A stretch of 64,000 nucleotides of DNA from Anas platyrhynchos (taxonomy: Eukaryota > Chordata > Aves > Anseriformes > Anatidae). Below the pieces are notes generated by a model. It ran no database searches. It was not told the DNA's origin and saw nothing but the letters and a program-made list of their open reading frames with translations. Shown here one piece after another: positions 57,321 to 64,000 of this stretch. The stretch spans positions 10,823,001-10,887,000 of the forward strand of contig NC_092621.1 of assembly GCF_047663525.1 (NCBI RefSeq), given 5' to 3'. Positions within the stretch are counted from its first letter, which is position 1, and each line of letters opens with the position of its first letter. Both the position numbers and the translations under genes were made by a program.

Positions 57321-60300
57321 GAGTAGAGATAAGGGTGCTTTTTTCAGAGTATGACTAATGTGGGTATTGCATACCAGAGGAAGCATTGCTTTATAGCGTC
57401 CACTGCCCTTCAGTCTGCTCCAGGCATACCCCAGTGGCCACTGCTGCAGCCCGGATCGATGTCAGGTTTGACCCCTGCGCCCCAGACAGTGGTTTCTATG
57501 CCCTTGTGATGCATGAGAAGCCATGCCCTGGCCAATTAGCCTGACCTCAATGTTGCTGCCAAGCAATGGCACACCTCACAAGCACCTGGTCTGCACAGTA
57601 GCATTGACTAGAAGGTGGGGAGGACCGTACATATCTCAGCGGTGCTGTTACAACACTCCACAGGCACTTGACATAACCTAGCGTGAGACTAAGGGCACCG
57701 TGGAGAGCCTTGTCTGGGCCGAGGGCCAAATGGGTCTTTAAAACACATCTGAGAAAGGACACATGTCAACGTACACCATAACATTTCCCAGGAAGAAAGC
57801 AAACACCACCAAGGCTGCCAGTTTTGTGAAAACAGATTACGAGCTGTACTGGTTCTTGAGTCAGAGGTTCACATTCCCAAACCTCAGAGCTACCTCAAAG
57901 TCAATGGCCAGACCCGTGAGAGGTAAGGAGAGGGCAGAGCTGGGAGAAGAGGGAGCGAGAAGGGCTGAGAATGGAAGGAGAGAAAAGCTTCTGTTTTAGC
58001 TATAGCCTGTTGGTGAGTTGCTGGCCAAAAGCCTCAAAGAGATGCCAGAGCCCCAGTTTGGCCAGGCCAAGACAGATGTTAGCCTAGAGGTGATGAGCCG
58101 AAATGTTTGCAGCCAAGACCATCCAGATGTAAAGCACCAGGGGAAATAATGGGAGACAAAACCCTTGTGCAAAATGAGGGAGGCAGGTTAGGGGGGCTCT
58201 CTGAAGGACACACAGAGCACACTAAAGCACTTCTCCACGGGGAGCTCGCTGCACCAAGGCTCATCCTGCCTCCATGCAGGGAAACTGCTGCGGGGTCCTG
58301 CCTGCAGGCGGGGGTCTGACAGGGCACAGAGGAGGTGCAGGAGAAGAGCTGTGGGAATGATTTATGGGTTGGAAAGGGCAGGCTCTGACGTGAAAGAAAA
58401 CTGAATGCTGTGCATAGCTTATTGCAAAGACAGCAACTGCACTGCAATACGTAAGCAAACACCTGTTTAGTTACCAGGTGTTTAATAAGATTCCAATATG
58501 GCAGAAAAGATGGAAAAAAATGTAACTAATGCAAGCAGGCACTCTTTCTTCCCTTCTGAAGCAAGAACAACCTGAGATTTACCAGGTGGTGTTGCCATGC
58601 ATTCTCCAGTTCTGCCATTAGTTCTGCAGTGCTGCGTCCTGACAAGGGCCACAAATTATCCAAGCTGCTGGCTCGGATAACTCAGGCCCTTTCTCCAGTT
58701 CAGATGAGGGTTAGCCTCACGGTAACCCAAGCTCGGTGAGGACCTTTGTTGAGGTCAGGACCTGATAGTCTGGATGCTGCACAGAGTACAAGGCAGCCCC
58801 TGCACAAGTGAACTTCTGAATTTAACTCAGATCGAGGACATTAACCCCCTTCCACCAGCCTGTCTCTATTCACCTTCTCTCCTCTATTCAGATTATGAGA
58901 TAAAACTCCTCAACAGCCTGCAAGGCCATGAGTCCCTCCAGCACTTCTAGAGCTTCTCCCTGCTCTCCCTGCCTTCCTTGGGTGCAGGCTCTGCAGGCTC
59001 CCCACACCCGGGTGTCCATCCCCATCCTTCCTCTCTGAGCTCACCTCAGATCCCGTGGGGCATGAAATGCAGTGCTCAGGGGATCTGGGGGCTGCTCCTG
59101 TGCACACAGCCTGACACAGCCCTGGTATTTGTTGTTTTTTTTTTTTGTTTTTTTTTTTTTTTATGTGAGCACACCCCATGCAGCCCATCACACGTCAGCT
59201 GAACTACAACATGATGTGATGCAGACGGCCTTCCCGCTTTGCCTTACACAATTTGCTCTTTGCTTTTTGTAAGATATAACTTCTCAAGTGCTGCAAGGGA
59301 AGCTGCTGCAGTAGGAAATGAGATAGGGCTGCTAGCTCAGCTGCTTCTCTTTGATGGAGAAGACCTTCTTCTTGGAGTAGATGAAAGAAATCATCAGGCT
59401 AACTCATCCCCTTACCCAGAGCTGAAGCTCCAGTGCCTAACTTTGGCCACAAGCTGGAAGAATGCAGGCAAGGACGATGATAGAGATTTCAAGTTTGTAT
59501 TTTCTATCTCAGCAACCTGCTGTATTCCCAGATTTTGCCCATTTCTGGCATACATTTCTCCCCATGACAGCCCAGCACCTGTCAGACGGCCCCCCACAAG
59601 CTTGGCTAGATGCTGCATATAGGCACAGCATCAAGAGCATGCTAACACTCCCACAAACCAGAGCCTTGTAGCAATCACCCCAATGCCTCCAGTGCTGCAT
59701 AACCTCCTCAGCCTAGCAGCTTCTCACCTTTCTCTTCCCTTGATTTCCTCCCATGTCACAGAAAGAGCAGAAGTAGCTCAGGTGGAGGAAGCCCATCCCT
59801 CCAGCCAGGCATGCTGCTCAGGTCCATGTCAGGTCCCTGGCTGCCCATGTTGTGATTCTACTTCCCACCAACCAAACCAGGGGAAAAAGGAGTCTGTAAT
59901 CCATCTGCTGTGGTCTTGGGAAGCGTTCCAGGAGACATGCCACACACGGGCAGCAGAGAAGAGTCCTGGCCCTCCCCTGCTGTCGTTTTCCCCAGCAGTG
60001 CTTGTGAGCTGTGCCTGCAGCTGCTCCCACGAAGCACTGGAGGCAGCTGCTGTGGGAAAGCTCTTTGCCACCCTCCTTGGTTCAGCATTATCCCTGCTGC
60101 GCTCCAGCAGTGTTTTGCAGCTGGATCTTAGCCCTGGGTTTACACCACACTCCGTGGCATGGTAACTAGGAAAGAGTTACACAGCAGCTCAGTTCCTGAA
60201 ATGCATTTCTCACGTCTCATTTCTGTGCATGAGAGTTCTTAGAAGTGTCTGGGCCACGAGGCAGAGCTATGTGCTGCCCAGGAGGAAGGCTTTGCAGCTG

Positions 60301-61659
60301 CCCAGTGGTGGAGGAAGCCAAGGAGAACATTGGCACAGGAGCCAAGGCTGCCCAGAAAATGCCCCTGGGCTTAGTCAGGAAGACTCTGCAAGCAGCAGCC
60401 TTGGACTGCCTGGACTAGTTCTGTCCTGAACAGCCTCAAAACAGCTGCCAAAACCCAGCATGAGGAAGAGAAAAGGTGTGTTAATGCTGCAAGGCATTGC
60501 TGGGAAGAGCCAGGACATCAGGCTGGAACAATCACCATTTCCCTGTCTGGTTCCCAGCAACATTCCCTTGCGACTTGATGCAGCTCAGTGCTAATGCTCC
60601 AGCCTGCTGGAAGGGAAGAGAAATAGCCCCACGGTTAAAGGCAGAGACACAAGCACCCTGTATCACAATAACAAGCTTCCTTGGCTGCAGCTTGAGCCTG
60701 TGTGACAGGGATGAGGCAGCACCCACATCTCAGAAAGGCTGCACAGGGGTGTCCTCCTGCCTGGGGAAGCACTGAGGTGGCTCCGTGCAGGGGCACACAT
60801 GGGGAGATGAGTTTGGGGGTAGGTAGAGCACTACTGGTGGCAGTTGTACATCAGGATTACCAGCCCACCAACTTTAGTTTCTCCCACTGGGACACTTTGC
60901 ATGTTCAGAAGTAATCTGCAGTGGTAACGTGGCCAAGCCTCTAAACCACACTGCCCCTTCCTGAAACCACAGCACGCTGTGGCACAGCGCAAGGGAAAAA
61001 GCAAAGATCTGTGTCCCTGGCTCAGCTCCATGGGGCTGTACCTTTTTCCCAGGTTCCTTCAGGAAACCCAGGCAGCAACCTGCTTGCTTTTCAACACTGC
61101 TTGTCCCAACATAAAACCCAACAGTGCATGACTCCATTCCCTGGTGAGCTGGCAGCTGCATCGCTGAAGGGTACATCAGCGCAGGACAGCCCTGTGCTGG
61201 AAATGCCCAGGCCACGGCAGGCAAGCTGGAGCAAAGCACTGCCTGAGGGGCTGCACACGTGCCACCTGGCATGGACTCAACTGGCCGTGTCACAGCTGTC
61301 ACCTCTCTTAATGCCCCCGAGGAGGCAAATGGGAACCTCTGGCAGGACCCTGCACTGGCCACACGTGAGGGGCAAGCTCCCTGGTGCTTGGTGGCAGCAG
61401 CTGGAAGCAGCCACACACCTCAGAGGCCATCAACATGTGGGCAGGTGCTGGCAATTATGCAGGCATGGACAGGTTGGTTTTAAGCTCCTCAGAGGTCAAA
61501 TCCTGCTGCAGTTACTGGACTTTGGAGTAGATCCCGTGTCCTGAGAAGATCCTGTGTATACTCTTCACATGAGCTGTTAGGTGCTCTCCTCTCTTTACAG
61601 CCCACGGCCAAACTGACTGCAAGTAATAAGCACAAAGAAAACACTGAATTTCTTATAGG
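57321..61659. other. Gene-poor region
   Basis: No recognised gene. There is a T-rich tract at about 59129-59163. Short open frames on both strands show no homology I can name. Coding exons of an unfamiliar gene cannot be excluded by eye. Confidence 0.35.
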
Positions 61660-61953
61660 AAGAACTTAATTGAAAACATATTTTTTATTAAAGGTAGAAA
61701 ATACATAACAAGTAGCATGGTCCTGTATGTTCCCAATCCCTCTCCCCTCAGTGAAAAGAAGCATATTCTACAGCCTGGAATTGCAGTGATTCCCTGACTT
61801 GCAGACAAATGTTTCAGCAACGGTGCCCTCACTTGAGCTTTGGCTGAGGGAAGGGAATCAGCATGCCAGAACAAAACTGATGCAAGGTCAGGAAATTCCT
61901 GCAGGGGCAGGAAGATCTCCTCATCCCATGTCTCTGCGTCTGTTCAAGTACTC
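61660..61953 (-). other. Possible 3'-terminal exon on the minus strand
   Basis: On the - strand a TTTTTGTTGAATGCAG acceptor precedes an open stretch reading EYLNRRRDMG and TGA (61953-61921), with AATAAA at 61689-61684 about 230 nt later. A good donor (GAG|GTAAGG) lies only 40 nt upstream, too short for a usual intron. Layout resembles a terminal exon but the peptide is too short to identify. Weak. Confidence 0.15.
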
Positions 61954-63587
61954 CTGCATTCAACAAAAAGAACACAGAAGTTTCATTCCTTACCTCCCAA
62001 GCCTGAGCCCAGCTTTCCTTAGCACCCAGAGCAGCAGGTCCAAAGGACCAAAAGACAGAGGACTTGAGGAGAAACAGGTAGGAAATCAGTACAGGCAGCT
62101 CTGAGGGAACACATTGTTGTGAAATATCCAGCTTGTGACTATTAACAGCACGAGGTGAGGGGTCTCAAGGCATGTTTAAGTATTGACATGCAGGTTGTCA
62201 GGTACTGAGGATCTGTGCAGAGCACGACTGTTCCCATGCTCTCCTCTTTGCCAGGATGATCCAGATGCTGAAGTCTCAGCCACTGAGACCCTCTGAGTGC
62301 TGAAGAACATTCATTTCTGCAGGAGTCCAGTCCAAGGACACAGGGCCAGCTGGGTGCAGCAAAAAATGGTAAGAAAGAAGACTACTGTATGTCTGTATAT
62401 GTTCACCCAGTTATGCAAGGCCCAGCAGCACTGGAAGAGGATGGGGCTGAGACACTCTGACCTGCAAAAAGTCATGAAACACAGCTCAGTGCAGGACATG
62501 AGAGGAGGGTTTCTTTCAGTAGTACCAATACAGGATGCTTATAATCACATGTGCAGATCCCACAGGTTTCACTTGACTTCTGCCTAACCTCCAGCACAAG
62601 AAGCATCCTCTGGGTACACTGATAGCCACATGCAGGAATGAAGCAAGTGAGTCAAGCCCTTCAGGGAGAGGCCTTTCTCAGCCATCAAGAAGGAGACAAG
62701 ACAGGCCCCAGTTATAAAGCTTTGCTCCAACACGAATTCATGGAGCTGAGCCATGCAGGAAACCCTGCTGTCCCTATGAAGTCTGCAGCCAACACTGTGC
62801 TTGTCCAATCCCTCTCACGCCCAGGTGTTACAAACCCAGATTTCTTCAGAGGTGTACAACAGCCCCACAACTGCTTCATCCTGGCTTTAGCAACTGAACG
62901 GGGCAGGGACTGAGCCCACTGGCTGTACAAAGGAGCTGTGCATCCACTAAATGCTCCAGACAACCAACAAATTGAGCACAGCCAGCTGTGTGGCCCCCTC
63001 CATATACCCCTATAACCCATCCAGAACATCACAGCCCCGGTAACCAGCTGTCTCTCTAGCTGCTGAGACTGTGTTGAAAGCCCTTACTTAAAGTCCTCAC
63101 AGATGCCCTCGTAGGCTGCTGCCTTTCCTTATGTTCTCAGCCTTGCCTTTGGCTCATTGCCTCTGCTACCCCCCAGGGCTCTCTGCCCAGCACCTGTTTC
63201 TGATGTGTGCCTCTCTCCACAACATTAAGCCATTGCTGCTGACTACTGTACTGTGCAGATATGCTTTCTGATAGCACTCCTTCCAGCCACAGGCCCCTGA
63301 ATTTCAGTCTCTAACAAACTGTGAGCTCCCTCCAGCAGCCCTGTTATTGTACTGCAAGCACACCATGTACCACAGGTGCTGGGAACCCAACCTGATGCTG
63401 ATTGTTCCCATTTTTCCCAGCCTCCCTCTGCCACTGGTCTCTTTGTAGCCCTGGAATGGAAGCAGGCAGCTGCCCTCCATTTTTCCTGGTCTACATGTAT
63501 TTCTAAGCAGTTGATGGCCAAGATTTACTCCAGGTGGAGCATGTAGGACAGGAAGGAGCCCCATTGCACCTCCACTTCCTGGGGAAG

Positions 63588-63607
63588 CTAACCCTAACCC
63601 TAACCCT
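63588..63607. repeat. Short interstitial telomere-like repeat
   Basis: Three and a third perfect CCCTAA units. It could be chance, a break-repair footprint, or a short interstitial telomeric sequence of the kind found in bird chromosomes. Confidence 0.8.
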
Positions 63608-63629
63608 CCTGTGTGTGGTCTCCTCTTAC

Positions 63630-63657
63630 CATGTCACTCGGCTGTACATCCTCAATG
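63630..63657 (-). other. Exon-like segment on the minus strand
   Basis: Twenty-eight bases flanked on the - strand by CTCCAG and ATG|GTAAGAG, a strong donor. Open in two frames. If real it belongs to a minus-strand gene entering from the right edge. No homology recognised. Confidence 0.15.
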
Positions 63658-63981
63658 CTGGAGTTCCTTCAAGGAGCCACTCAAGGGAACGGAAGAGAAC
63701 TGCAGTGAGAAGCAGAGAGGCAGCATTAGGGTAGCACCAAATGGGTTGCTGGACACTTCTCAGCCCCACATGTTATGTATTTCTCTTTAGGCATCTTAGT
63801 GAGCCTCCCGCCAGTTTCTCCCCCAGCCCAGCACTTTCAATGAACACAGTCTCCATTCCAAGACCACTGAATAAAACCTGCGACGCAGGAGCACTACCTG
63901 TGGAAATAAGCTCCACATGCCCCACAGTGACTGTGTGTGGTATGGCTGTGGCACTGGATGACTGGAGCCGCCCCTGCTCAC

Positions 63982-64000
63982 CTGCTGGATTTCCTTCATT
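63982..64000 (-). other. Possible partial exon at the right edge, minus strand
   Basis: The last 19 bases read on - as an open segment ending CAG|GTGAGC, a consensus donor. The rest lies outside the window, so this cannot be settled here. Confidence 0.2.

Noticed and set aside
62250-62300. Plus-strand terminal exon after CTCTTTGCCAG
   Set aside because: Good acceptor and a short open end, but no upstream exon in phase and no homology; kept only as part of the right-edge observation.

Overview
This is nuclear DNA from a bird. The evidence is avian CR1 LINE pieces in several places, compact GC-rich genes with short spliced introns, and proteins close to chicken talin-1 and chicken beta-tropomyosin. 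I cannot name the species. Most long open frames in the first 43 kb come from GC-rich, stop-poor DNA and are not genes.

Layout. (1) 1-10.55 kb, + strand: the 3' part of TLN1, 19 exons covering about the last 846 residues (rod end, I/LWEQ actin-binding domain, dimerisation helix), with its 3' UTR. (2) 10.55-13.7 kb: GC-rich intergenic DNA with a minisatellite and the TPM2 promoter. (3) 13.7-24.87 kb, + strand: complete TPM2 with two alternative first exons (1a, 1b), a mutually exclusive pair (6a/6b) and three alternative C-terminal exons (9a, 9c, 9d). All exon lengths and phases give 284- or 248-residue products for the 9a/9d forms. (4) 24.87-26.55 kb: intergenic, with a CR1 piece. (5) 26.55-30.85 kb, + strand: a complete 7-exon APH1-family gene (gamma-secretase subunit, 256 aa). 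(6) 31.0-42.93 kb, - strand: complete 11-exon CA9-like transmembrane carbonic anhydrase (380 aa). It converges tail-to-tail with APH1 and has a TATA box and a hypoxia-response-like site at its 5' end. (7) 43-64 kb: lower GC, with CR1/LINE relics, minisatellites, microsatellites and a short telomere-like repeat. I recognise no gene there, only weak exon-like segments near the right edge.

Main point: the order TLN1-TPM2-APH1-CA9 matches, gene family by gene family, the human regions TLN2-TPM1-APH1B-CA12 (15q22) and TPM3/APH1A-CA14 (1q21). Human 9p13 has CA9-TPM2-TLN1 with no APH1 between. The APH1 gene here is therefore a candidate fourth-paralogon copy kept in birds and lost in mammals. The bird TPM2 also carries alternative exons (1b, 9c) absent from human TPM2. 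No operon-like logic applies; the genes serve adhesion, thin-filament regulation, intramembrane proteolysis and pH control.
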